From NCBI GenBank assembly GCA_964620095.1, contig CAZUGT010000128.1, forward strand, positions 1 to 24,157: 24,157 nt of DNA, given 5' to 3'. Numbering within the stretch: position 1 is the stretch's first letter; every line of letters begins with the position of its first letter. Below the pieces are notes generated by a model. It was not told the DNA's origin, made no database searches, and saw only the letters and a list, made by a program, of their open reading frames with translations. Shown here in pieces: positions 1-7,262 of the stretch. The translations under genes were made by a program, and so were the position numbers. Source of the stretch: JAJDXO01 sp964620095. GTDB lineage: Bacteria > Pseudomonadota > Alphaproteobacteria > Rhodospirillales > UBA2165.

Positions 1-185
1 TGATCACCCAGGACAAGGACATGGGGATCATCAACGCCTTCATCGACGGAGTGGGCGCGCCCGCCCCGTTGTTCAAGGCAACACTCGACCTGTACAAGGC
101 CGCGCTGTCCCAGGGATTGGACAACAGCGACACCGCCTCGGTCTGCGCGGTACTGGAGAATATGGCCGGCATGGAACGCGATTAA
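1..185 (+). CDS. 3-hydroxyisobutyrate dehydrogenase-family oxidoreductase, C-terminal end (partial)
   Basis: Only the last 60 codons are in the window; the reading frame begins at base 3 and ends at TAA 183-185. The peptide contains KDMGII near its start, then APLF, a LYKAAL helix and a closing D-TASV-ENMAG segment. This is the pattern of the all-helical C-terminal dimerisation and substrate domain of the beta-hydroxyacid dehydrogenase family (3-hydroxyisobutyrate, tartronate semialdehyde and L-threonate dehydrogenases), where KDMG-like residues follow the catalytic lysine region. The Rossmann NAD(P)-binding half and the catalytic lysine lie outside the window, so the substrate cannot be told. 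The gene reads toward the MlaF-like ATPase 128 bases downstream. No convincing terminator separates them: the GC-rich palindrome after the stop lacks a T-run. Confidence 0.8.
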   Translation, partial: ITQDKDMGIINAFIDGVGAPAPLFKATLDLYKAALSQGLDNSDTASVCAVLENMAGMERD

Positions 186-223
186 TCCGGCCCGGCCGGT
201 CGACGAATCCCGATGCGCGGCCA

Positions 224-252
224 TGGCCATGGCCCGGGAAATTCGCTAAATT
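224..252 (+). promoter_or_regulatory. weak candidate sigma70-type promoter for the MlaF-like gene
   Basis: In the 128-base gap, TGGCCA (224-229, 4 of 6 matches to TTGACA) lies 17 bases before TAAATT (247-252, 4 of 6 matches to TATAAT). This would start a transcript about 55 bases ahead of the ATPase start codon. The fit is weak and the -35 falls in a run of GGCCATGG repeats, so this is only a candidate. Confidence 0.2.
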
Positions 253-313
253 AGCCCGCATTTCCTGCCCTGCCAGCCCGACAGCGCCGCGCAGACCATG
301 ACCCTGGCGGGAA

Positions 314-1117
314 ATGGGGGCTAGACAGGTGAACGGAACGGCAAATCCCAAGATCCAGCTCGAGGGCGTGACCAAGAGCTTCGGTGACGAGCATGTGCTG
401 CGCGGCGTCGATCTGGAGGTCGGCGACGGCGAGTCGGTGGTGCTTGTCGGCCCATCGGCCTGCGGCAAGACCTTGCTGTTCAAGTGCATACTCGGATTGA
501 TCCCGCCCGATTCCGGGTCGATCAAGATCGACGGAGAGGAAACCGTCGGCCTCGCCCCCGACGAGCGGGAGCGGCTATTGCGGCGGGTCGGTATGCTGTT
601 TCAGCAGTCTGCCCTGTTCGACAGCTTGAGAATCTGGGAGAACGTCGCCTTTCGGCTGATTCAAGGCCGCCGGGTGCCGCGTGCCGAGGCGCGCCGGCTG
701 GCGGTGGACAAGCTTTCCCAAGTGGGAATGGACGCCGAGGTCGCTGATCTGTTGCCGGCGGAACTTTCGGGCGGTATGCAGAAGCGGGTCGGATTTGCCC
801 GGGCGATCGCCGGTGATCCGGAGATCGTCTTCCTCGACGAGCCCACCGCCGGTCTCGATCCGATCATGAGCAATATCATCAACGAGTTGATCCTCGACGG
901 GGTCCGCCAACTGGGCGCCACGACGCTGTCGATCACGTCGGACATGTCGGGCGCACGGATGATTTCCGACCGTATCGCCATGCTCCATGACGGCAAGATC
1001 ATTTGGCAGGGACCGACGGATCAGGTGGATGCCGCCGACAACCCCTATCTCGACCAGTTCATCCACAGCCGCGCCGAAGGCCCCATAGAGACGGTGATCA
1101 CCCCCGATCCCGCCTGA
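314..1117 (+). CDS. MlaF-like ABC transporter ATP-binding protein (phospholipid/organic solvent type)
   Basis: A 267-residue ABC ATPase of the MlaF/Ttg2A family, which energises MlaE-type permeases that move phospholipids between the outer and inner membranes. Visible motifs: Walker A GPSACGKT (46-53), the family-typical Q-loop run FQQSALFDSL (97-105), signature LSGGMQKR (151-158), Walker B IVFLDE (171-176), and D-loop AGLDP. The segment IAMLHDGKIIWQGP (221-234) is also MlaF-like. Odd: where MlaF proteins have ITHDM at the H-loop, this one has ITSDM, so the switch histidine is serine (residue 209). No mlaE, mlaD, mlaC or mlaB gene is adjacent, so it is an orphan here. The ATG at 314 is used; a GTG at 329, after a GGGGG run, is an alternative, and both precede the conserved domain, which begins near residue 13. 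Specific pairing with a permease is unknown. Confidence 0.87.
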   Translation: MGARQVNGTANPKIQLEGVTKSFGDEHVLRGVDLEVGDGESVVLVGPSACGKTLLFKCILGLIPPDSGSIKIDGEETVGLAPDERERLLRRVGMLFQQSALFDSLRIWENVAFRLIQGRRVPRAEARRLAVDKLSQVGMDAEVADLLPAELSGGMQKRVGFARAIAGDPEIVFLDEPTAGLDPIMSNIINELILDGVRQLGATTLSITSDMSGARMISDRIAMLHDGKIIWQGPTDQVDAADNPYLDQFIHSRAEGPIETVITPDPA

Positions 1118-1166
1118 CAGCCGCCAAGTGCTTGCCGCTCCGCCGCTGAAGTGATAGCCAACTTGA

Positions 1167-1964
1167 ATGTCCAGCCCTGCGCCGAAACCCCTCGTCGGAA
1201 TTCCCACCAGCGTGATGGAACTTACCAGCCGCCGTCATCGGGCCCATTACATCGGCCTGAACTACCCGGAGGTGGCGGCAGTGTTCTCCGGAACGATGCC
1301 GGTTCTCCTGCCGTCGCGCGCGCATGACCTCGACGTCGAAGGAACCTGCGCGCAGATCGACGGGCTGCTGCTCTCCGGCGGGCGGGCGAACATCGAGCCT
1401 CATCACTACGGGGGACCGCCGTTTCCCGACGACGAGCCCATCGATCCCGACCGGGACAACATGGTTCTGCCGCTGATCCGCGGCTGCGTCGATGCCGGCG
1501 TGCCGGTCTTCGGAACCTGCCGCGGCCTGCAGGAGATGAACGTCGCTCTCGGCGGAAGCCTGCACTACCGGATTCATTTGCTGCCCGGCAAGATGGACCA
1601 CCGGATGCCGCGGGGCGACGACGTCACCGTCGAAGACGTCATGGGCCCCAAGCACACCGTCAAACTGACGAGCGGCGGCCTGCTTCATTCCCTCGTCGGC
1701 AAGGACGAGGTGATGGTCAATTCGCTGCACGGTCAGGGCGTGGACCGGCTTGCGGACGGCTTTGACGTGGAAGCCGTATCGCCGGACGGGGTCATCGAAG
1801 GAATCAACCTGGGCGGCGCCAAGTCGTTTGCCGTTGGCGTGCAATGGCACGCCGAATGGAAGCCCGGCGAACACGAACTGTCGAAAAAGCTGTTCGAGGC
1901 CTTCGGGGACGCGGCACGGGAACGGGCCGCCAAACGGCGCAACGGTGTCGGGTCGATCGGTTAG
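1167..1964 (+). CDS. peptidase C26 / gamma-glutamyl-GABA hydrolase-like class I glutamine amidotransferase
   Basis: A 265-residue protein of the peptidase C26 family, which includes PuuD, the enzyme that hydrolyses gamma-glutamyl-gamma-aminobutyrate to glutamate and GABA. The family catalytic elements are present: nucleophile elbow GTCRGLQ with Cys118, and the late QWHAEW segment with His228 and Glu230. The oxyanion-side LLLSGG (68-72) and the SLHGQGVDRL segment (186-195) are typical of the family. Length fits (about 250 residues). The start ATG at 1167 precedes a conserved PLVGIPTS strand by eight residues; I see no clear ribosome binding site. It follows the MlaF-like gene by 49 bases on the same strand and is convergent with the thioesterase gene, only seven bases apart. 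No putrescine-pathway genes are next to it, so the exact substrate is uncertain and gamma-glutamyl hydrolase activity is a family-level call. Confidence 0.87.
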   Translation: MSSPAPKPLVGIPTSVMELTSRRHRAHYIGLNYPEVAAVFSGTMPVLLPSRAHDLDVEGTCAQIDGLLLSGGRANIEPHHYGGPPFPDDEPIDPDRDNMVLPLIRGCVDAGVPVFGTCRGLQEMNVALGGSLHYRIHLLPGKMDHRMPRGDDVTVEDVMGPKHTVKLTSGGLLHSLVGKDEVMVNSLHGQGVDRLADGFDVEAVSPDGVIEGINLGGAKSFAVGVQWHAEWKPGEHELSKKLFEAFGDAARERAAKRRNGVGSIG

Positions 1965-1971
1965 AGCCGAT

Positions 1972-2430
1972 CTAGGAACTCGATAAGTTGTCTTCCAGCG
2001 CGGTCCGCAGGTCCCCCTCGATCCGCGACGCCTTCCCCGTCTCTCCATCCACGTACACGGTGACGGTCTCGGCGGCGGCGATACATTTGTCTCCCTGAAA
2101 TATCCCCTGCCCCATCGTATAGGAACTGCCGCCGACCCGCAGGACGACGGTTCCCACATCGACCTCACCCGGGTAGCTCAACTCCGAAACATATTCCACG
2201 GTGAACTTCACCACCACGAAGCCGGCGAGAATATCCACGGCCCCGCCGGGCATCTTGGCGATACGGAAATCGACCCGGCCGTCCTCGAAGAATTGGTTGA
2301 TGGCGATGTTGTTGACATGGTTGTTGGGGTCGAGATCATTGTAGCGGATTCGCTCGGTGACCCAGGTCGCATAGCCCTCGCGGGTTCGCAATGCGGGGTC
2401 GGGGACCGGTGCAGGTGTCGTATCGCTCAT
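1972..2430 (-). CDS. acyl-CoA thioesterase, 4HBT-like hotdog fold
   Basis: A 152-residue single-hotdog protein. The stretch RIRYNDLDPNNHVNN (28-41) matches the 4-hydroxybenzoyl-CoA thioesterase/YbgC pattern in which an Asp in the D-x-D-x-x-x-H-V-N-N motif (Asp34 is the likely one) acts on the acyl-CoA thioester. The later strands FTVEYVSEL and AAAETVTVYVD are also typical. It would hydrolyse an acyl-CoA in the cytoplasm; the chain type is not readable from sequence. It is the last gene of the minus-strand block, 114 bases after the VOC gene. The ATG at 2430 is the only good start, but it lacks a Shine-Dalgarno sequence. Confidence 0.85.
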   Translation of the reverse strand: MSDTTPAPVPDPALRTREGYATWVTERIRYNDLDPNNHVNNIAINQFFEDGRVDFRIAKMPGGAVDILAGFVVVKFTVEYVSELSYPGEVDVGTVVLRVGGSSYTMGQGIFQGDKCIAAAETVTVYVDGETGKASRIEGDLRTALEDNLSSS

Positions 2431-2544
2431 GGAAGGGTTTTACTCGGCCGGGGCCGTTTCGGCGAGCACGGATCGCATGGACGCCGTCATGTCCATTTCA
2501 TCCCGCAGGCGATCACGGGCGCCAGGTGACGTATCTGCCGCCGG

Positions 2545-3540
2545 CTAGCCTCTGACCTCGGACTGTTTCCGCGCCGCCTTGACCCGTGAAACGCGGCCCT
2601 TGGCCTCGTTCACATCCTTCTTGGTCCGGGTGGGCGGCAGACGCTTGCCCTTGGGCAAGCCGGTCAGGAACCACTCGGCGAAGGTATCGGGATGGGGGTC
2701 GTAGCTCTTGGGCTTCCAGTTCTCGGTGCAGAAGTCCTCATCGCAGAAATATTCGTTGGGGGCGCCGACGGGGCTCTGGACATACCAGAAGTAGCACGAC
2801 GAGACGATATGCCGGCCGGGTCCGACAGCGGTTTCCCATCCGTTCTTCTGCATATACTGGCCGCCGCCGATCATCTCGCTGACGTCGCGCACCGCAAAGG
2901 CCAAATGGTTGAGGCCCGGCGCATCGTCGTGAAGGAAAAACACCTGATGGTGTCCGGCGCGGATGGCCGAGCGGAGAAACACGCCGCGGCCGGTGTAGCG
3001 GTCGGTGAGGTGGAATCCCAGCCGCTTGCGGTAAAAGGTCTCCATCTCCTTCAGGTCGGGGACGTTAAAAACGATGTGGCCAATTCCCACCGGTTTGGCG
3101 CGGTCGTAATAGATCGCGCGCTCGTCGACCCGGTGGACGTTTTCCGGACCGTTCATCGGGATGATCACGGGCTTCACGTTGATCCGCCGGCTGACCCGGA
3201 AGCCGAGGCACAATCCCATCGGATCGGTCACATAGAACGTGCCGTCCTGGTCCTCGGTGATTTCGTGATCCCTTGCGAGATCGGCCTTGAGCGCCTTCAG
3301 GTTGTCCCGGGTATCGACGCCCCAGACCAGAATCCGGATGGTGGAGCCCCTCTCGAAGGCCGGCGGCAGGTGCTTCGCCGTCCGCGGGAAGATCTCGACG
3401 CGGGATTTGTTGGACGCTTCGTAGATCGAATGCTTCGGCGAACTCTTGATCTTCTTGAGGCCGAAGTCGGTATAGAACTGCTGCGCCTTCTTCATGCTCT
3501 CGACGCCGAAGACCACGCGATCGACACCTACGATAGCCAT
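2545..3540 (-). CDS. two-domain VOC-family extradiol dioxygenase-like protein
   Basis: A 331-residue protein made of two vicinal-oxygen-chelate modules (about 3-118 and 150-270). The second carries a plausible 2-His-1-carboxylate metal site: His155 in GIGHIVF, His212 in GLNHLAF and Glu263 in PNEYF. This is the layout of type I extradiol dioxygenases such as 2,3-dihydroxybiphenyl 1,2-dioxygenase, which cleave catechol-type rings with Fe(II). The N-terminal module lacks these ligands, as in that family. A basic tail (about 300-331), rich in Lys and Arg, follows the fold and is not part of the usual enzyme. GAGG lies five bases before the ATG. No other ring-degradation genes are adjacent, so a ring-cleaving role is not assured; another VOC function is possible. 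Confidence 0.8.
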   Translation of the reverse strand: MAIVGVDRVVFGVESMKKAQQFYTDFGLKKIKSSPKHSIYEASNKSRVEIFPRTAKHLPPAFERGSTIRILVWGVDTRDNLKALKADLARDHEITEDQDGTFYVTDPMGLCLGFRVSRRINVKPVIIPMNGPENVHRVDERAIYYDRAKPVGIGHIVFNVPDLKEMETFYRKRLGFHLTDRYTGRGVFLRSAIRAGHHQVFFLHDDAPGLNHLAFAVRDVSEMIGGGQYMQKNGWETAVGPGRHIVSSCYFWYVQSPVGAPNEYFCDEDFCTENWKPKSYDPHPDTFAEWFLTGLPKGKRLPPTRTKKDVNEAKGRVSRVKAARKQSEVRG

Positions 3541-3637
3541 ATTTCCTCACCCGCGATGGACGACTGTTGTTCGCGGCGGACATTAGCACCCGCGGGCGGC
3601 TGCCCAAATTAGGCCGCCCCGGTTGTCCGTCGCTCGG

Positions 3638-4120
3638 TCAGCTATTGAAGTCCAGCATGGCCGGCGAGATCAAGACGCCGAACGCTTCGCACCAGATGAC
3701 GACGCTCTTGAAGTCCTTCAGGTTCACCGAGGCGGGGATGGCGTAGTTCTGGCTGCCCTTGAAGGCGCGAAGCCCGCCGAGGTCGAAATACTCGGCGTTC
3801 TTGACGTCGGCCGAGCGTTTGATGCCGGCCGCCTTCGACAAATAGACGTGGTACTTCGGCCCCGGGCCGACGTTGAAATCCTTGCCCAGGTGAACCTCGT
3901 CGGCAAAGACCGTTACCTTGCCGGAGCCGAAATGCACCGGATCTGCGGGATTTGCGTGAATGAACGTGCCGGTTGCGACCACGGCCTTGGTGTCGGCTAT
4001 GGCTTCGTCGGCAACGATGTCCGACTGGAATATGTACGGGAACACGAAGATGCCGACCGCAAACCCGAAACCCGTGCCGGCGACACCGCCCAAAAGGAAC
4101 CAAAAGACAATCTTCTTCAT
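3638..4120 (-). CDS. membrane-anchored DM13 domain protein
   Basis: A 160-residue protein with one N-terminal hydrophobic segment (about 4-31, after MKK, glycine-rich), acting as an uncleaved anchor or signal, then a single DM13 domain (about 48-156). DM13 features visible are GTFI, HFGSGKVTVF, HLGKDFNVGPGPKYHVYL, the DLGGLRAFKGSQNY strand pair, and the closing SVVIWCEAFGVLISPA with the conserved cysteine (Cys144). DM13 domains are proposed to be extracytoplasmic redox or electron-transfer modules, although bacterial single-domain proteins of this type are poorly characterised. It lies 50 bases downstream of the MBL gene and 97 bases upstream of the VOC gene, in the same direction. GGAG eight bases before the ATG supports the start. 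Confidence 0.85.
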   Translation of the reverse strand: MKKIVFWFLLGGVAGTGFGFAVGIFVFPYIFQSDIVADEAIADTKAVVATGTFIHANPADPVHFGSGKVTVFADEVHLGKDFNVGPGPKYHVYLSKAAGIKRSADVKNAEYFDLGGLRAFKGSQNYAIPASVNLKDFKSVVIWCEAFGVLISPAMLDFNS

Positions 4121-4170
4121 CGCGTACTCTCCATCAGCAACAATGCGCTCTCGCCCGGCCGATAAATGAC

Positions 4171-5076
4171 TTACACCAGCTGGTATTCCCCATCCGGCGA
4201 AACTTCTCCCACGGAAACCAGCCGGCCCGTGTCGACCATATGGATGATGTGGGCGAGAACCGAACGCCGGGCCGCGGGAACAAGCCGCGCATCGAGCCCC
4301 TGGTACATGGAACTAACCATCTCGGGGATTCGATTCAACCCTTGTTCGATGCACTTGGTGATCTGGGTCTCCCGCTGCCGGCGGTGGCCGATCAATGCCC
4401 GGACGTACGGCCTCGGATTTTCCACGGGATGGCCGTGGGTCGGCCAATAGACGGCATCGTCCCGTTCGGTGAGACGTTGAAGACTCGCCATATAAGCGCC
4501 CATGTCGCCATCCGGCGGGGAGACGACGGTGGTCGACCAGCCCATCACATGATCTCCGGGAAACAGTGCGTTCTCTTCCCGGAGTGCGTAACACATGTGG
4601 TTCGAGGTATGGCCCGGCGTGAAGACGCATTCCAGGCTCCACCCCTCTCCCTCTATGACATCGCCGTCACGGACCTCCACATCGGGGATGAAGTCCCGGT
4701 CTCCTCCTTCCTCCAGCGTCGGGCTGTCCCCCGTCGTCTGGCCCGAACCGTGGGGGCCGTAGGCATAGGTCATGGCGCCGGTTGCCCCCTGCACCGGTCC
4801 TGCCGCCGGGGAATGATCGTGGTGCGTATGGGTGACGACGATGTGCGACACGGTCTCGCCGGAGAGCCCCTTCAACTGGGCGTCGATATGTTCCTCCAGG
4901 TCCGGACCGGGATCGATGATCGCCACCTCTCCATGCCCGACGACGTAGGTCCCCGTCCCCTTGTAGGTAAACGGGCCGGGATTGCGGGCGACGATGCGCC
5001 GAATCAACGGCGAAACCGTCTCCATCACCGCATACTCGGCATCGAAGTCACGCCGGAATTTAAGCTCGCCGGTCAT
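4171..5076 (-). CDS. MBL-fold metallo-hydrolase, LACTB2-like
   Basis: A 301-residue metallo-beta-lactamase-fold protein. The zinc ligands are visible: H83-T-H85-H86-D87-H88, His156 in FTPGHTSNH, Asp175 in FPGDHVMGW and a late His in WPTHGHP (214 or 216). The run GDHVMGWSTTVV followed by PPDGDMGAYMASL is characteristic of the LACTB2 subgroup, as is the C-terminal winged-helix-like region (about 235-300). Human LACTB2 is a mitochondrial single-strand endoribonuclease; bacterial relatives are mostly unassigned hydrolases. The start at 5076 lies 15 bases after the kinase stop, without a good ribosome binding site, which suggests co-transcription and perhaps translational coupling. The function is not specified by its neighbours. 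Confidence 0.87.
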   Translation of the reverse strand: MTGELKFRRDFDAEYAVMETVSPLIRRIVARNPGPFTYKGTGTYVVGHGEVAIIDPGPDLEEHIDAQLKGLSGETVSHIVVTHTHHDHSPAAGPVQGATGAMTYAYGPHGSGQTTGDSPTLEEGGDRDFIPDVEVRDGDVIEGEGWSLECVFTPGHTSNHMCYALREENALFPGDHVMGWSTTVVSPPDGDMGAYMASLQRLTERDDAVYWPTHGHPVENPRPYVRALIGHRRQRETQITKCIEQGLNRIPEMVSSMYQGLDARLVPAARRSVLAHIIHMVDTGRLVSVGEVSPDGEYQLV

Positions 5077-5091
5077 GTGCGGAGTATACGG

Positions 5092-6471
5092 CTATTCTTC
5101 GGGGTTTCGAGACGGGAGACGCAGGGACGCCTTCACACCGGGCCGGGCATCTTCGAGGTGCAGCTCTCCATCGTGCAGATGGGCAATTGCGCGGACCAGG
5201 CTCAGGCCCAGGCCGCTGCCGGTACTGTTGCGGCTGGCTTCGAGCCGGACGAATCTCTGGATTACCCGCTCGCGATCGTCTTCCGGAATTCCCGGGCCCG
5301 AATCGGTCACCGAGATTTCGACCGCGTCCCCGGACCGGTCGGCGCGAATCACGATGGCGCCGCCGGTTTCCGAATACTTGATGGCGTTGTCGATGAGATT
5401 GGCCAGCGCCTGGGACAGAAGCTGCCGGTCGCCTGCGAAGTCGATTTTCCCGTGAACCGCCGCCGAGAGGCCGAGGCCATTTTCCGCCGCCGCCGGCTCG
5501 TAGAGTTCGGCGAGATCGTCGATGAACGGGCCGAGGTCGATCGTCTCCAGTGAAATCTCCAGTTGTCCCGCCTCGGCCTTGGCGATGTTCAGCAAAGCGT
5601 TGAAGGTGGTCAGAAGATCATCGGCTTCGGAGATCGTCGCCTCGAGCGCGTCGCGGAACTGTTCCACACTCCCATCGCCCATGAGCGTAACCTCGAGACG
5701 GCTTCTGAGCCGGTTCAAGGGACTGCGAAGATCGTGGGCGATATTGTCGGTAACCTCGCGGAGGCTGTTCACCAGCCGCTCGATCTGGTCGAGCATCTCG
5801 TTGAGATTGAGCGCCAGTTGGTCCAATTCGTCGTTGGCGCCCCGGACCGGGATTCGCTGATCCAATTCGCCGGCCATGATTTCCCGGCTGGTCCGGTTGA
5901 TGACCTCCACGCGGCGCAACAGGTTGCGGCTCATGAGAATGCCGCCCGCCAAGCCCAGCGCCAAGGTCAACGCCAGCGCCCACGCGAGCGAGGTGCGGAT
6001 GAACTCGATAACCTCGGATTGGCCATGGATGTCGCGGCCGACCAGCAGCTGAAATTCACCGGGAACGATCAGGTGCCGCGCGCGGGCCGGATGAGTTTCG
6101 ACCCTGCCCCCGATGGGGCGTCGGTAGGGAAATTCCAGCCATCCGCCCGGCTGGGTTTCCGCCTCCGGCCAGGCGTTCAGGTTCCCGGCAATCACGAACC
6201 GGTTGCCGTCGGTCAGCAGATAGAGGCTCTGGCGTTGATTGCGGCTGCGCTCCCGAACCACATCGGCGAGCCCCACCAGTCCCGAACGGCGATACTGTTC
6301 CGACAGGCCGGTGATCTCCGCGGCGATGGTTTCATCGGTCTGCGACGTGGTGAGCCGGGCGGTCGACCAGTAAATGAAGCCGAGCAGCAACAAGACCGAG
6401 GCGCCGAACACCGACAGGTAGATCAGCGACAGCCGGAAGGTCGATGTCTTGAACAGCTTAGGAAGGTTCAC
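5092..6471 (-). CDS. sensor histidine kinase, HAMP-HisKA-HATPase type
   Basis: A 459-residue inner-membrane kinase. TM1 is about 15-37, followed by a periplasmic sensor loop of roughly 120 residues, TM2 about 160-181, HAMP about 182-235, and the dimerisation helix with phospho-acceptor His246 in NIAHDLRSPL. The catalytic domain shows the N-box NLIDNAIKYS (358-367), G1 box DSGPGIP (390-396) and G2 box GSGLGLS (418-424). All catalytic motifs look intact. The start codon is GTG at 6471, inside the 3' end of the response regulator gene (14-base overlap), so translation is probably coupled. Partner is the upstream OmpR-type regulator, and htrA lies upstream of both, which suggests envelope-stress sensing. 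The signal itself cannot be read from the sequence. Confidence 0.93.
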   Translation of the reverse strand: MNLPKLFKTSTFRLSLIYLSVFGASVLLLLGFIYWSTARLTTSQTDETIAAEITGLSEQYRRSGLVGLADVVRERSRNQRQSLYLLTDGNRFVIAGNLNAWPEAETQPGGWLEFPYRRPIGGRVETHPARARHLIVPGEFQLLVGRDIHGQSEVIEFIRTSLAWALALTLALGLAGGILMSRNLLRRVEVINRTSREIMAGELDQRIPVRGANDELDQLALNLNEMLDQIERLVNSLREVTDNIAHDLRSPLNRLRSRLEVTLMGDGSVEQFRDALEATISEADDLLTTFNALLNIAKAEAGQLEISLETIDLGPFIDDLAELYEPAAAENGLGLSAAVHGKIDFAGDRQLLSQALANLIDNAIKYSETGGAIVIRADRSGDAVEISVTDSGPGIPEDDRERVIQRFVRLEASRNSTGSGLGLSLVRAIAHLHDGELHLEDARPGVKASLRLPSRNPEE

Positions 6472-7135
6472 GAAGACAATACCCCGCCCCCCGGACCGTA
6501 TGGAGCAGTTGCCGGTCGAAGTCCTTGTCGATCTTGGCCCGCAACCGGCTGATATGGACGTCGATAACGTTGGTCTGGGGATCGAAATGATAGTCCCAGA
6601 CGTTTTCCAGCAGCATGGTCCGCGTCACCGTCTGGCCGGCATGGCGCATGAGATACTCCAGGAGCCGGAACTCCCGGGGCTGCAGGGTGAGATCCACTCC
6701 CGCACGCCTGACCTGGCGGCTCAGCAGATCCATTTCCAGATCGGCGACGGACAGCCGGGTTTCCACCTGCTCGGGATTGCGGCGCCGAACGAGCGCCTCG
6801 ATCCGCGCCAACAGTTCGGCGAACGCATATGGCTTTACGAGATAATCGTCGCCGCCGGCCTTCAGTCCCTTGACCCGGTCGTCGACGTCACCAAGGGCGC
6901 TCAGGAACAGGATGGGCTCGTCTATGCCCTCGGCGCGCAGCCGGTTGACCACGCTCAGGCCGTCCAATTTGGGCAGCATGCGGTCGACCACGAGAACGTC
7001 GTAGCCGCCCCCGGCCGCAAGGGCATAGCCCTCCTCGCCGTCGGCGGCATGATCAACCACATGGCCGCTCTCGGACAGGCCCCGCCGCATGTAGTCGGCG
7101 GCTTCCAGATCATCCTCGATCACCAAAATACGCAT
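6458..7135 (-). CDS. OmpR/PhoB-family response regulator
   Basis: A receiver domain followed by a winged-helix DNA-binding domain, 225 residues from the chosen start. The numbers here count from the upstream ATG (7147), which would add four residues. Acidic pocket Asp12 and Asp13, phospho-acceptor Asp55 in VVDRMLP, Ser83 and Lys105 in the KPYAFAELLARIEAL segment. The C-terminal half has LTLQPREFRLLEYL and the NVIDVHISRLRAKID recognition helix of OmpR/PhoB proteins. The second ATG (7135) is preferred because AAGG precedes it by five bases and because MRILVIEDD is the canonical beginning; GGAGA abuts the first ATG too closely. It overlaps the kinase gene by 14 bases. The regulator follows htrA across a hairpin-containing gap, so it may be partly co-transcribed with it. 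Confidence 0.93.
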   Translation of the reverse strand: MRILVIEDDLEAADYMRRGLSESGHVVDHAADGEEGYALAAGGGYDVLVVDRMLPKLDGLSVVNRLRAEGIDEPILFLSALGDVDDRVKGLKAGGDDYLVKPYAFAELLARIEALVRRRNPEQVETRLSVADLEMDLLSRQVRRAGVDLTLQPREFRLLEYLMRHAGQTVTRTMLLENVWDYHFDPQTNVIDVHISRLRAKIDKDFDRQLLHTVRGAGYCLREPS

Positions 7136-7206
7136 GGCAGCCTTCATTCTCCGGCAACCCTAAGGTAGTTCAAATTTTGGCGCATTTCACCTGGGCCTCA
7201 AAGGGA

Positions 7207-7241
7207 ACGGTGCCCGGCCCCAATCGGGCGCCGGACACCGT
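7207..7241 (-). terminator. strong hairpin after htrA, terminator-like or RNA-processing element
   Basis: ACGGTGCCCGGC (7207-7218) pairs with GCCGGACACCGT (7230-7241), 11 of 12 positions matching, and the loop can extend pairing by CCC with GGG. It sits 22 bases beyond the htrA stop and about 70 bases before the regulator start. On the RNA the hairpin is followed by UCCCUUUG, not a true U-tract, so it could attenuate, protect the htrA 3' end or mark processing rather than terminate fully. Confidence 0.45.
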
Positions 7242-7262
7242 CCACCCCGTCCCGAGGTAATT

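Noticed and set aside
186..223. GC-rich palindromes (CCGGCCCGGCCGG) after the first gene as a terminator
   Set aside because: No loop of usable size and no T-run follows.
1098..2168. 356-codon minus-strand open frame across the peptidase C26 and thioesterase region
   Set aside because: It overlaps two genes with clear catalytic motifs and has no protein family character.
3973..5553. 526-codon plus-strand open frame opposite the MBL and kinase genes
   Set aside because: It lies antisense to two genes with intact catalytic motifs, shows no domain pattern of its own and is a by-product of GC-rich codon use.
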